A stretch of 64,000 nucleotides of DNA. Source: BRH-c54 sp036567945 (GTDB lineage: Bacteria; Bacteroidota; Bacteroidia; Flavobacteriales_E; Vicingaceae). Below are positions 1 through 9,291 of this stretch, one piece after another. The notes under the pieces are model-generated. The model was not told where the DNA came from. It ran no database searches and saw only the letters and a program-made list of their open reading frames with translations. Location: contig DATCTM010000020.1 in the NCBI GenBank assembly GCA_036567945.1, forward strand, positions 1-64,000, written 5' to 3'. The position numbers and the translations under genes are program-made. The stretch's first letter is position 1. Every line of letters starts with the position of its first letter.

Positions 1-1
1 A

Positions 2-673
2 GCCGGATTAGAAATTATTAAAGAAATAGCTCAAAAAAAGAAGGGAAAAACAGTAAATATTTTAACCCATTGCAATGCGGGTTGGCTAGCCACAATAGAT
101 TGGGGAACAGCAACAGCCCCAATTTACAAGGCATTTTTAGCGGGAATTGAAGTGCATGTTTGGGTAGATGAAACCCGACCAAGAAACCAAGGAGCAAGCC
201 TTACCGCTTTTGAATTAAATCAGCAAGGTGTAAAACACACCTTAATTGCAGACAATACCGGAGGCCATTTAATGCAACACGGTTTAGTAGATTTAGTAAT
301 TGTCGGTACCGATAGAACAACCAGAAATGGTGATGTCGCCAACAAAATAGGCACATATTTAAAAGCACTTGCTGCCTATGATAATCATATTCCATTTTAT
401 GTTGCAGCTCCTTCATCGTCCATAGATTTTTCTATTGCTGATGGCGTTAAAAATATTCCAATTGAAACGCGTAATGAAAATGAAGTGAAATACATTCAAG
501 GATTATTAGACAATGAAATAAAATCCGTATTAATTTGTCCTGAAACAACACCCGCTGTAAACTATGGTTTTGATGTTACTCCGGCAAGATTAATTACAGG
601 TTTAATAACCGAAAGAGGAGTATGTGCTGCTGCTGAGGAAGGACTAAAAAAACTATTTCCAGAAAAATATTAA
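2..673 (+). CDS. mtnA: S-methyl-5-thioribose-1-phosphate isomerase, 5' end missing
   Basis: This gene enters from the left edge; the frame is open from base 2, so only the last 223 codons are present (the family is about 350 aa). MtnA interconverts methylthioribose-1-phosphate and methylthioribulose-1-phosphate in cytosolic methylthioadenosine salvage. The fragment has the family hallmarks: THCNAG with the catalytic cysteine (about residue 24 of the fragment), TRPRNQG followed by LTAFEL, and VGTDR with the catalytic aspartate, then NKIGTY. The ATG at 152 is internal, because conserved sequence continues upstream. A class II aldolase-family gene follows after 9 bp, probably in the same transcript. 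The identification is firm; only the absent N-terminus is unseen. Confidence 0.95.
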   Translation, partial: AGLEIIKEIAQKKKGKTVNILTHCNAGWLATIDWGTATAPIYKAFLAGIEVHVWVDETRPRNQGASLTAFELNQQGVKHTLIADNTGGHLMQHGLVDLVIVGTDRTTRNGDVANKIGTYLKALAAYDNHIPFYVAAPSSSIDFSIADGVKNIPIETRNENEVKYIQGLLDNEIKSVLICPETTPAVNYGFDVTPARLITGLITERGVCAAAEEGLKKLFPEKY

Positions 674-682
674 TTAGGAATT

Positions 683-1282
683 ATGACAAAGAAAATTGAC
701 GAAGGCTATATTAAATTTAATTGCGACTGGACTTTTAAACCACTTCAAATAAATATTCCTGAAGATTTACTTTTTTACAGAGATAAACTTCATGAACTAA
801 AACTCATAGGTCATTTTGAAGACTTAAACATTGGCTATGGTAACATCAGTGTAAAAACGAATGATGGCATTATTGTTTCAGGAACACAAACAGGCAACAT
901 TTTCCCTATAAACAAAGAATCTTTTACTCTTGTAACCAACTATGAAATAGCCAAGAATAATGTGGTTTGCGAAGGCCCTGTTAAAGCATCATCTGAAACG
1001 ATGACACATGCCGCTATTTACGAAGTAGATGACAGTATAAAAGCCATTATTCATGTTCATAATAAAAAAATGTGGGAAAAATTAATACATAAATTTCCAA
1101 CTACCAACGCAAAAACTGCCTATGGAACTCCTGAAATGGCTAAAGAAATAAAACGTCTTTTTAATGACTATAACTTCAATAAAACAGACAATATTATAAT
1201 TATGGCAGGACACGAAGATGGCATAATTTCATTTGGAAAAGATTTAAAAGAAGCATATAATATTCTTTTAAAACACTTTTAA
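683..1282 (+). CDS. class II aldolase/adducin family protein (MtnB- or DHAP-shunt-aldolase-like)
   Basis: A 199-aa protein of the zinc-dependent class II aldolase/adducin fold. Visible active-site elements: GNIS near residue 53, SSET with a candidate catalytic Glu105, the zinc pair H124-V-H126, and a third ligand candidate H177 in GHEDG. It starts 9 bp after mtnA and is probably co-transcribed. In known pathways a class II aldolase-fold enzyme acts right after MtnA, either as MtnB dehydratase (methionine salvage) or as a 5-deoxyribulose-1-phosphate/methylthioribulose-1-phosphate aldolase (DHAP shunt). No other mtn gene is visible in the window, so sequence alone does not separate these. The fold is confident; the substrate is inferred from the neighbour. 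Confidence 0.75.
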   Translation: MTKKIDEGYIKFNCDWTFKPLQINIPEDLLFYRDKLHELKLIGHFEDLNIGYGNISVKTNDGIIVSGTQTGNIFPINKESFTLVTNYEIAKNNVVCEGPVKASSETMTHAAIYEVDDSIKAIIHVHNKKMWEKLIHKFPTTNAKTAYGTPEMAKEIKRLFNDYNFNKTDNIIIMAGHEDGIISFGKDLKEAYNILLKHF

Positions 1283-1402
1283 GAATACAATAATACTTGT
1301 CAATTCGTTTTTTTTTATCTCAAAGTGTAGTTTACATTTGGTTTCTGAAATATCATTTTCAACACAAGGCAACTGATAATTAGATAATTCGTCTCTGTGT
1401 TG

Positions 1403-1840
1403 ATGATAAACAAAAAACAAATGCAAAAAACCATACTTCTTTTAATTCTTTCAGTTCTACTTTTAACAAATAGCAAAGTATTTTCATCAATCCCGTTATT
1501 TTCTTTTTCTGAAAAAGAAGTTACCATAGACTTCAAAACAAGTTTAGAGGATGTACTTAAAATCAAAAAAGAACTTTCATTTTTACTTATTGCCGATTTT
1601 ACCGATAAAGAGCTAAAAGCTTGGAAAAAACAAGTAAAGTCTGATGAAAATGTAAAAGATATTAAAATAAGTAAATCAGCTAAAAATGAAGGCTGGGATG
1701 TAGTTTTAGTCTTACAAAATGAAATTAACAGGAACAATGCTAAAATACTTTTTTCATTTTCTATTAAAGCCGATTACATAATTATTGGAAACGAAAAAAT
1801 ATTATTTAATGTATTTGTTTCTAAACATATACCAAATTAA
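1403..1840 (+). CDS. small secreted or membrane-anchored protein of unknown function
   Basis: About 145 aa from the ATG at 1403; the ATG at 1421 gives 139 aa and a more typical signal peptide, and a GTG at 1397 is also in frame. The N-terminus has a strongly hydrophobic leucine-rich segment (LLLILSVLLL) ending near a serine pair, so export is likely. The rest is lysine-rich and mixed alpha/beta, with no motif that I recognise. It lies 20 bp upstream of the large T9SS protein gene on the same strand and may be co-transcribed with it. The reverse strand is also open over part of this stretch, but the plus-strand reading has the better start and signal peptide. Function is not recognised. Confidence 0.6.
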   Translation: MINKKQMQKTILLLILSVLLLTNSKVFSSIPLFSFSEKEVTIDFKTSLEDVLKIKKELSFLLIADFTDKELKAWKKQVKSDENVKDIKISKSAKNEGWDVVLVLQNEINRNNAKILFSFSIKADYIIIGNEKILFNVFVSKHIPN

Positions 1841-1860
1841 ATTTTGTCACTAAAAAAAAC

Positions 1861-4800
1861 ATGATGTTTAGGTTCATATTAGTTTTAGCTCTTTTATTTA
1901 CATTCATAGAAAGTTACACTCAATCAACTTGTAACAACTCTGCACCATTTTGTACTTCTACTGGTGTTAATTTTCCAGCATCAACTAACACAACAGCTCC
2001 TGTTGGACCAGACTATGGATGTTTAGGATCTCAACCTAATCCGGCTTGGTATTATTTAAATATTTCAACTGGTGGAAATATAGACATAACACTATCTAAT
2101 AGTGCTAATGTTGATATTGATTTTGCTGCATGGGGTCCATTTGCATCTCAAGCCGCAATGCAAGCGGCTGTTTGTGGTGGTACAAGTGGCAGTCCAATTG
2201 ACTGTAGTTTTTCAACTGCTGCCAATGAAATTGTTTCTTTGCCTAATACACAACCTGGAGAGTGGTACATGTTACTTATCACCAACTTTTCCGGACAACC
2301 AACTAACATTACTGCCACACAAACTGGTGGTTCTGGAGCAACTAACTGTGCTATACTCTGTAATATAACAGGTTTAACTGCTGTTCCAGGAGCTTGCAAT
2401 CCTGCTAACAATCAATATGATGTTACTGGAACAATTAATGTTACTAACCCTCCCGCAACAGGCACACTAACCATCACCAATTCTTGTGGGGGAAGTACAG
2501 TCATTAATCCACCATTTGCCACAAGTATTAATTACACCATTCCCGGAGTTACCGCAAATGGGGCTAACTGTACAATAACAGCTACTTTTTCTGCCGACCC
2601 AACTTGTACATTTACTCAAAACTATACAGCTCCTGCCAGTTGCACCGTTACTTGTAATATAACAGGCTTAACTGCTGTTCCAGGAGCTTGTAACCCAGCA
2701 AATAATCAATATGATGTTACTGGAACAATTAATGTTACTAATCCGCCAGCAACAGGCACACTAACTATCACTAATTCTTGTGGAGGAAGTACGGTCATTA
2801 ATCCCCCTTTTGCTTCAAGTATTAATTATACTATTCCCGGAGTCACCGCAAATGGTGCTAACTGTACAATAACAGCTACTTTCTCAGCCGACCCGGCATG
2901 TACGCTCACACAAAACTATACAGCTCCTGCCAGTTGTACTGTTTCTTGTAATATTAATAACTTTACTGCAAATATTGGTGCTTGTCAGCCAAATAATACA
3001 TATACTGTAAACGGTACTATTGATTTTACAACAGGAATAACAACCGATTCACTTGTAATTACTATAAATGATGGAATAAATACATACGATACTATTATCT
3101 ATCCTCCTTATGTTTCTCCAATGAATTGGAGTATATCAGGAATGAACTCAAATGGAAATAACATTACTATTACCGCTACTTTTGCTGCCGACCCTTCTTG
3201 CACGGTTTCCCTCAACTCTACTGCTCCTGCTGCGTGTGGGTGTGTAGCTCAAATTGGCAACTTCAATATAAACATGACAGGAAATGGAACAACCAACTAC
3301 ATTTTATGTTTTGGAGATCAAATAAACATTGCTTCCAATATAGGTTATAATCCTCCAGCAGTTGCTAACAACCCTCCCGGACCGGCTTACAACCCCGGAA
3401 TTGGTTATTTAATATATAGCTGTCCACCAACAATAGGAACTGTACCAAGCAATGTTCCTCCTCATGATGACATTACCAATGACCCTTGTTTTGTTGGCGT
3501 GGTAGGATTTGGTAGTAGTTTTAATGATATTAATTCTAATGGACAACCTAGTTGGGTGGGACCATGGACAAATAATACTTTATATTATGTTCCCATAACA
3601 TTTTATGACACCATTAGTGGAACATATAGTTATGTTAATACCACCATGCCATGTTATGATATGGGCAACCCTATCGCTGTTCAATATTTACCTGAAATTG
3701 TTAGTTCCAACCCTACTGAAGATTGTCTAGATAGTTCATTTACCATTACTATAACTGGAGGTCTCCCAGCAATTAACGGTTCTAATTTTACTGCCTCTAA
3801 TTTATCTCCTGCAAATGCAAGTTTTGTAAATACAACAACGCCTAACGGTGGTACTATACAAATTAATGGCTTGCTAAATGGAGACATGTATAGTTTTGAT
3901 GTGGTTGACGATAACGGCTGTCCGATAACTATCTCAGGTGGTCCGTTTGTTGGGTTACCAAATGCTAATGCTGGAGTAGATGACACGTCTTGTGTATTAA
4001 CTTATGCTTTAAATGCCATTCCAAGTATAGGAACTGGCAGTTGGTCAGGACCTGCAGGTGTTGTGTTTAATCCTGTTAACTCTCCAACGGCAACTGTAAC
4101 AGTTCCATCAGCAGGAACTTATAACTTTACTTGGACAGAAACCAATACTGCTGCTTGTGTTACAAGTGATGTAGTTACTATTACCTTTTCAAACCTTTCT
4201 GAAAGTACTGTTACCACTCCTGCAACTTGTTCAGCCAATGATGGAACCATAACTATAACTGCCATTGATGGAGTATCTCCTTATCAATACAGTATTAATG
4301 GCGGTACTACGTTCCAAGCTGGCAATACATTTTCTAACTTAGCTGCAAATACATATAACATTGTTGTAGAAGACGTTGTTGGTTGTCAGGTTACAGCTTC
4401 TTATACAGTTAATAGCATTGCAGGACCAACCATCAATTCATCTAATTTTACTGATCCAACATGTAACGGAGATTGTGATGGAACAATTACTGTAACTGGA
4501 ACTTCTCCTGCAGGTGGTGAGCAATACAGCATTGATGGTATTAATTTCCAAGCATCAGGAACATTTAATAATTTATGTGCAGGAATTTATACAGTTACTA
4601 TTAGTGATTCAAACTCATGCATAGATACTGTTTCTTTAACATTAACCAATCCAGACTCTGTAACCATAAGTGCATCAGATATAACTATTTGTACTGGACA
4701 ATCGGCTACCCTTACTGCTACTGCAGGTGGTGGTTCAGGAAGTGGTTATACTTATAATTGGAACAACGGAGCTTCAACTACTTCTACATATACAGTTTCT

Positions 4801-5928
4801 CCTCCGGCAACAACAAGTTACCCCGTTTTTGCTATTGATGGAAATGGATGTACTTCACCAACCATTAATGTTACCGTAACTGTTACTCCACCATTATCGG
4901 TTGTAGCTAGTCCTTCAGACACTAGTATTTGTCCGGGAGAGTCTGTTATTATTTATGCCACTCCTTTCTTTGGAAATGGTGGCCCTTATACTTACCAATG
5001 GAGTAATGGCTCAACAGATTCTAGTCAAGTAGTTTCTCCTGCAACAACAACTGTTTACACCGTTACATTAAACGATGGTTGTTCTCCTCCAACTACAGGG
5101 ACAGTAACTATTAATATTATGCCTTTACCACAAATAAGTTTTACTGCCGACAAATATGAAGCTTGTGAAACTCCTGTAGAAACCTTTACTTTCTACAATA
5201 CTACAGATACCACTGGTGGCATGGTTAGCTCTTCTATTTGGGATTTTGGTGATGGTAGTTCAGCTGTTGGAGATACTGTTACTCATGCGTACAATAGTAC
5301 TGGAACTTATGATGTAACCCTTACCATTACTTCTTCTGCTACTGCAGGAGGGTGTACCAATAGTGTTACTTATCCAAATTATATTACCATACATCAAAAT
5401 CCTACTGCTGATTTTTACATGAAAGATAATCCTGCCAACATGTTAAATCCAATAGTAAGTTTTCATGATCAATCTTATTTTAATATTGTAGGTTGGGCTT
5501 GGGATATTGGTGGTTTAGATTCAAGCTATATACAAAACCCAATGTATGAATTCCCTGTAGATACCGGGCATTACCCCATAACACTTACCGTTATTGATGA
5601 TAATGGATGTATTGGAACTATTACAAAAATATTAGAAGTAGAGGGTGAATTTGGTATTTACATCCCTAACGCCTTTACTCCTGATTTTGATTTCTTAAAT
5701 GAAGGTTTTGGTCCGAAAGGGTTTGGTATTAGCGAAGTAAATTACTCTTTCTTTATTTTTGACAGATGGGGCGAAATTATTTATGAATCGCATACGCTTT
5801 TTGAACCTTGGAATGGTACCTACAAAGGCAAGTTAGTACAAAATGGTGTTTATGTTTGGAAACTAGAATTTCAAGATATAAATGGTAAAAAACATTCCAA
5901 AATTGGACATGTAAATGTAATTAGATAA
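1861..5928 (+). CDS. T9SS type B sorting domain protein, multi-repeat adhesin-like
   Basis: A 1355-aa cell-surface protein. Order: signal peptide (1-21); a cysteine-containing domain common at the start of such proteins (about 22-165); three tandem units of 98 residues (167-264, 265-362, 363-460), the first two almost identical in protein; a middle region of Ig-like segments; two SprB-like repeats (about 780-935, with the PYQYSING and EQYSIDG signatures); a PKD domain with WDFGDGS (about 1125); and a C-terminal gliding-motility/type B T9SS sorting domain (about 1265-1355) with YIPNAFTPD, FDRWGE, WNGTYKG and NGVYVWK. Type B domains direct secretion through the type IX system. It is followed by the convergent folC. 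A surface adhesin role is inferred; secretion by T9SS is well supported. Confidence 0.9.
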   Translation: MMFRFILVLALLFTFIESYTQSTCNNSAPFCTSTGVNFPASTNTTAPVGPDYGCLGSQPNPAWYYLNISTGGNIDITLSNSANVDIDFAAWGPFASQAAMQAAVCGGTSGSPIDCSFSTAANEIVSLPNTQPGEWYMLLITNFSGQPTNITATQTGGSGATNCAILCNITGLTAVPGACNPANNQYDVTGTINVTNPPATGTLTITNSCGGSTVINPPFATSINYTIPGVTANGANCTITATFSADPTCTFTQNYTAPASCTVTCNITGLTAVPGACNPANNQYDVTGTINVTNPPATGTLTITNSCGGSTVINPPFASSINYTIPGVTANGANCTITATFSADPACTLTQNYTAPASCTVSCNINNFTANIGACQPNNTYTVNGTIDFTTGITTDSLVITINDGINTYDTIIYPPYVSPMNWSISGMNSNGNNITITATFAADPSCTVSLNSTAPAACGCVAQIGNFNINMTGNGTTNYILCFGDQINIASNIGYNPPAVANNPPGPAYNPGIGYLIYSCPPTIGTVPSNVPPHDDITNDPCFVGVVGFGSSFNDINSNGQPSWVGPWTNNTLYYVPITFYDTISGTYSYVNTTMPCYDMGNPIAVQYLPEIVSSNPTEDCLDSSFTITITGGLPAINGSNFTASNLSPANASFVNTTTPNGGTIQINGLLNGDMYSFDVVDDNGCPITISGGPFVGLPNANAGVDDTSCVLTYALNAIPSIGTGSWSGPAGVVFNPVNSPTATVTVPSAGTYNFTWTETNTAACVTSDVVTITFSNLSESTVTTPATCSANDGTITITAIDGVSPYQYSINGGTTFQAGNTFSNLAANTYNIVVEDVVGCQVTASYTVNSIAGPTINSSNFTDPTCNGDCDGTITVTGTSPAGGEQYSIDGINFQASGTFNNLCAGIYTVTISDSNSCIDTVSLTLTNPDSVTISASDITICTGQSATLTATAGGGSGSGYTYNWNNGASTTSTYTVSPPATTSYPVFAIDGNGCTSPTINVTVTVTPPLSVVASPSDTSICPGESVIIYATPFFGNGGPYTYQWSNGSTDSSQVVSPATTTVYTVTLNDGCSPPTTGTVTINIMPLPQISFTADKYEACETPVETFTFYNTTDTTGGMVSSSIWDFGDGSSAVGDTVTHAYNSTGTYDVTLTITSSATAGGCTNSVTYPNYITIHQNPTADFYMKDNPANMLNPIVSFHDQSYFNIVGWAWDIGGLDSSYIQNPMYEFPVDTGHYPITLTVIDDNGCIGTITKILEVEGEFGIYIPNAFTPDFDFLNEGFGPKGFGISEVNYSFFIFDRWGEIIYESHTLFEPWNGTYKGKLVQNGVYVWKLEFQDINGKKHSKIGHVNVIR
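2359..3240 (+). repeat. three tandem 294-bp coding repeats
   Basis: Units begin at 2359, 2653 and 2947, exactly 294 bp (98 codons) apart, each starting with a Cys-Asn-Ile codon run. Units 1 and 2 differ by only a few residues (for example Thr/Ser, Thr/Ala, Phe/Leu) although many third codon positions differ. Unit 3 is clearly diverged but keeps the cysteines, the NGTI/TGTI and ITATF(S/A)ADP motifs and the closing TAPA-S/A-C. This is an internal protein repeat, not a CRISPR or mobile repeat. Confidence 0.9.
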
Positions 5929-5934
5929 TTTTTC

Positions 5935-7152
5935 CTAAACCACCTCAGCAACCACAAAGGTACTTCCTCCGATAAAAATCAAATCTTGGGCAGTAGCATT
6001 TTGTTGAGCCGCTTTGTAAGCTGCCTCAACAGATGAGAAAATTGTGCCTGACAAACCAACTACTGTTGCTTTTTCTGCTAAAATGTTTACATCTAACGCT
6101 CTTGGAATGTTGGCCTGACAAAAATAATAAGTAGCATTTTTAGGCAGTAATTGAAGAATATTGGTAATGTCTTTATCGTTTACTACTCCCAACACAAAGT
6201 GTAATTTTTCAAACGATTGTTGATTGATTTGAGCTAAAATTAATTTTATTCCGGCTTCATTGTGTCCGGTATCACAAACCGTTAGTGGTTGCTTATTTAA
6301 TACTTGCCACCTACCCATTAATCCGGTATTTTTCACCACATTTAGCAAACCTTGTTTGATATGATTTTCAGCAATTTTCCAACCTAATTGTTGAAGGATT
6401 TGAATAGTAGCAAGTACTGTTTTTTTATTTTGTTGCTGATATACTCCTTTTAAATCACTTTCATATTCTTTAAGTGATAGTTTGTCGGCAAATTGGATAG
6501 TAGCGTTCAATTGGGTGGCTTTTTCAATAAAAACGTGTTTTATTTCGGATTGTGTTTCACCAATTATTACCGGAATAGTTGGTTTTATTATTCCTGCCTT
6601 TTCAGCAGCAATTTTGGCTAAGGTATTTCCCAAAAACTGCGTATGATCCATACTAATATTAGTAATTACAGCCACTTCAGGAGTAACTATATTGGTAGAA
6701 TCGAGTCTGCCCCCCAAACCAGTTTCTATAATTACTATATCCACTTTTTGGTTGGCAAAATAATGAAACGCCAACCCTACTGTCCATTCAAAAAAAGAAA
6801 GCTGTATTTTTTCAAATTCATTTTTGTATTCCTTAACAAAGTCAATCACTTCATTTTCTGAAATCATAGCTCCGTTAATTTTTATACGTTCTCTAAAGTC
6901 CTTTAAATGAGGAGATGTGTAAAGTCCCACTTTATAACCCGCTTCTTGTAAAACAGATGCCAACATATGTGAAGTTGAACCCTTGCCATTTGTTCCTGCT
7001 ATATGTACTGACTTAAATTGTTTTTCAGGATGATTTAATATTTCACTCAAACGATAGGTATTATCTAAATTGGCTTTATAAGCTGCATTTCCAATACGTT
7101 GATACATGGGCAACTGACCAAAAAGATAATCGAGTGTTTCGGGGTAATTCAT
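5935..7152 (-). CDS. folC: folylpolyglutamate synthase / dihydrofolate synthase
   Basis: A 405-aa Mur-ligase-family enzyme that adds glutamate to dihydropteroate and folates in the cytosol. Visible: N-terminal YRLSEIL region, P-loop GTNGKGST at about residue 53, YTSPHL shortly after, ETGLGGRLDSTN, an Asn-Ile-Ser-Met-Asp-His run and, in the C-terminal ligase domain, DTGHNEAG. Length is normal (about 400-430). I chose the ATG at 7152, whose A is shared with the TGA of the upstream tonB-like gene (TGATG), which implies translational coupling. An in-frame TTG lies one codon earlier. It is the last gene of the exbB-exbD-tonB-folC run; that linkage is probably organisational rather than functional. 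Confidence 0.95.
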   Translation of the reverse strand: MNYPETLDYLFGQLPMYQRIGNAAYKANLDNTYRLSEILNHPEKQFKSVHIAGTNGKGSTSHMLASVLQEAGYKVGLYTSPHLKDFRERIKINGAMISENEVIDFVKEYKNEFEKIQLSFFEWTVGLAFHYFANQKVDIVIIETGLGGRLDSTNIVTPEVAVITNISMDHTQFLGNTLAKIAAEKAGIIKPTIPVIIGETQSEIKHVFIEKATQLNATIQFADKLSLKEYESDLKGVYQQQNKKTVLATIQILQQLGWKIAENHIKQGLLNVVKNTGLMGRWQVLNKQPLTVCDTGHNEAGIKLILAQINQQSFEKLHFVLGVVNDKDITNILQLLPKNATYYFCQANIPRALDVNILAEKATVVGLSGTIFSSVEAAYKAAQQNATAQDLIFIGGSTFVVAEVV

Positions 7153-7934
7153 CAATTAAGAATGTAAACAAAAGTCATGGTACCTTTTTGTTCTGCTGGA
7201 GCATCTGCTTTTACATTGAAACGAGCTTCTAGTGCTGCTTCTTTAGAAATTTTATACAAGGTTGGGTTGGTAGTACTAGAACCTCTTGCTCCAGGTGTTG
7301 CTCTAATCACTTTTCCGTTTTTATCCACCACAATTTCTACCACCACTTTTCCATCTTCTTGTGTTGGATTATTTGGTTTTTTCACTTTTACCATCGATCT
7401 TCCAGCCAAAGAAAAGTCAACACCATTACCTGTTCCTCCTCCCGTATAATTATTGCTGTTGGGGTCACCACTTTCATCACCTTGATCTCCTGGAGTTCCT
7501 GTATTTCCATCTCCAGTAGAATTGTTATTAGGGTTATTCAAAGCATTTAAAGCATTAGATAAATTTTCATCCACTGTTTGCTCTGTTTGTTGCGTTGTTG
7601 TATTTTGATTAGTGGTAGTAGTTGTATTTTGCGAAGCATTCATTTCTACAGATTCTTCCGTAGTTGTTAAAGCATTTTCTTGAGCTGAACTTGGCGTAGT
7701 AGTTTCGCTTGTTGTAGTATTTTCTGAAGTAGTAGTAGTTTCTGAAGAAGAGGGTTGAGTATCGCCCATACCTTCATCGGTTGTTCCAAAATTAATCACC
7801 ATTCCTCCTGCATTTTCCTCAGGTGGGTCTTGGTAAGTCATCCCAAATTGAATAAACAGCAACAACAACAGCAAGTGAAACAAGATGGTTCCAATTACTC
7901 CGGTTCTACTATTTTTTTCTTGTAAGATTTCCAT
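7152..7934 (-). CDS. tonB: TonB-family energy transducer with Ser/Thr/Asn-rich spacer
   Basis: A 260-aa inner-membrane-anchored protein. Order: short cytoplasmic start, one membrane helix (about 14-32), a long low-complexity spacer rich in Thr, Ser, Asn, Gln and Glu (about 55-170), then a TonB C-terminal domain (about 185-260) with GKVVVEIVVDKNGKV and a beta-strand ending TFVYILN. Classic TonB proteins carry a Pro-Lys/Pro-Glu spacer; this one does not. It follows exbD after 39 bp and its TGA overlaps folC. With ExbB/ExbD it should pass proton-motive force to outer-membrane receptors or, if Tol-like, to envelope maintenance. Confidence 0.8.
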   Translation of the reverse strand: MEILQEKNSRTGVIGTILFHLLLLLLFIQFGMTYQDPPEENAGGMVINFGTTDEGMGDTQPSSSETTTTSENTTTSETTTPSSAQENALTTTEESVEMNASQNTTTTTNQNTTTQQTEQTVDENLSNALNALNNPNNNSTGDGNTGTPGDQGDESGDPNSNNYTGGGTGNGVDFSLAGRSMVKVKKPNNPTQEDGKVVVEIVVDKNGKVIRATPGARGSSTTNPTLYKISKEAALEARFNVKADAPAEQKGTMTFVYILN

Positions 7935-7973
7935 TTATTCTGCTTGATGCATTAATTTTATTTATTCCATAAT

Positions 7974-8366
7974 TTATTTTGGAGAAGTAGCTAACACCAA
8001 TTTCAATTTATTTCTATTCGCAATATCCATAATTACCACCACATTTTCTATCGGCACGCTTTTTTCTGCTCGCAATATAATTCCCGGATTTTCTTCATTA
8101 GCCGTTTGCGATAATAATAAGGTTTCTAATTCCTCAACAGCTACTTCATCTTTATTTACATAATACCTTAAATCTTCAGTAATACTAACATTCACCGTTT
8201 GCGGACGAGGAGCTGAATGACTTGCTTTAGGCAAAATCACATCCAACGCATTAGGACTAATTAAGGTAGAAGCGATGATGAAAAACACCAACAACAAAAA
8301 CACAATATCCGTCATACTAGACATATTGAAGTTGGTATTTACTCTATTTTTTGAACGTATAGCCAT
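7974..8366 (-). CDS. exbD: ExbD/TolR family biopolymer transport protein
   Basis: A 130-aa protein with a short basic N-terminus (IRSKNRVN), a single membrane helix containing the conserved aspartate in MTDIVFLLLVFF (about residue 20), and a periplasmic domain ending in NRNKLKLVLATSP. The membrane aspartate is the proton-relay residue in the ExbBD/TolQR motor. It lies between the MotA/TolQ/ExbB-type gene (77 bp upstream) and the TonB-family gene (39 bp downstream) on the same strand. ExbD and TolR cannot be separated by sequence alone; the TonB-like partner favours ExbD. Confidence 0.9.
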   Translation of the reverse strand: MAIRSKNRVNTNFNMSSMTDIVFLLLVFFIIASTLISPNALDVILPKASHSAPRPQTVNVSITEDLRYYVNKDEVAVEELETLLLSQTANEENPGIILRAEKSVPIENVVVIMDIANRNKLKLVLATSPK

Positions 8367-8443
8367 TTTTATTAGTTAAAAGTTTGTAAAGTATAAAGTG
8401 TGACAGTTTGTAAAGTCTATTCTCTAATTCTCATATCCACACA

Positions 8444-9160
8444 TCAATTAGCTGGCTCATGTAAAATATCTAAAAATTCGGTAGTTCTAGCTTCCATAAT
8501 AAAAACAATTTTCTCCACTTTTGCTACCAATGTATTGTAGCCAATATAAGCAACAATACCTACAATAAGTCCGGCTACAGTAGTGGTCATGGCTGTAAAA
8601 ATTCCTTCCGAAAGGGTATTCAAATCAACACCTCCACCACCTTTAGACATTTCATGGAAAACCAAAATCATTCCGATAACTGTTCCTAAGAAACCAATCA
8701 TTGGTGCAGCACCAGAGATAGTTGCCAAGGTAGATAAATTTTTTTCTAGTTTGTTCAGTTCTAATTTTCCAGTAGTCTCTACAGCAGTTCCAATATCACT
8801 TAATGGTTTCCCAATTCTAGAAATACCTTTTTCTATCATTTTTGCCACAGGCGATGCATTAGATTTACATAACGTTTTAGCTGCATCCATCTTACCTTCA
8901 TGTATAAAATCTTTAATTTGATTCATAAAATTGGCATCTTCTTTACTGGCATTTTTAATAGCCAAGTATCTTTCTATTATAATATAAACTGCTAGTATAG
9001 ATAATATCAACAGCGTTATCATAATAATTGCTCCACCTATTCCACCGGAGCTTACCAATTCCCATATAGAAAGTGTTTTTTCTTCAGAAACTGCTTCTTG
9101 AACCACTGTTGATGTTGTGTCAGCAGCCACATTTACTTGTAATAACAAAGATTGAATCAT
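8444..9160 (-). CDS. exbB: MotA/TolQ/ExbB proton channel family protein
   Basis: A 238-aa inner-membrane protein with an N-terminal periplasmic stretch, a first membrane helix at about 40-62, a cytoplasmic loop, and two further helices (about 145-170 and 190-212) in the family's GTVIGMI and TTVAGLIVGI regions. It forms the pentameric channel around the ExbD dimer that powers TonB. It is the first gene of exbB-exbD-tonB-folC on the minus strand. The region just upstream (9161-9200) contains a TATTTTAG sequence, one mismatch from the Bacteroidota -7 motif, so the operon promoter is probably there. Confidence 0.92.
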   Translation of the reverse strand: MIQSLLLQVNVAADTTSTVVQEAVSEEKTLSIWELVSSGGIGGAIIMITLLILSILAVYIIIERYLAIKNASKEDANFMNQIKDFIHEGKMDAAKTLCKSNASPVAKMIEKGISRIGKPLSDIGTAVETTGKLELNKLEKNLSTLATISGAAPMIGFLGTVIGMILVFHEMSKGGGGVDLNTLSEGIFTAMTTTVAGLIVGIVAYIGYNTLVAKVEKIVFIMEARTTEFLDILHEPAN

Positions 9161-9291
9161 AATTTATAGATTTTTATAGTGCTAAAATACGGTTGATTGA
9201 TGATGATAGTAAGAACAAAAAATGTAATTTGTAAACAGCGAACTGTTAGCTTTTATTGTCCGGAATATCTTAAAACTTATTAAAAAAGCAA

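Noticed and set aside
1315..1737. 140-codon minus-strand open frame over the small secreted protein gene
   Set aside because: The plus-strand reading has a signal peptide and lies between plus-strand genes; the minus reading is Ser/Phe-rich shadow sequence.
2359..3240. CRISPR-like array
   Set aside because: The repeats are 294 bp, in frame and coding, without spacers.
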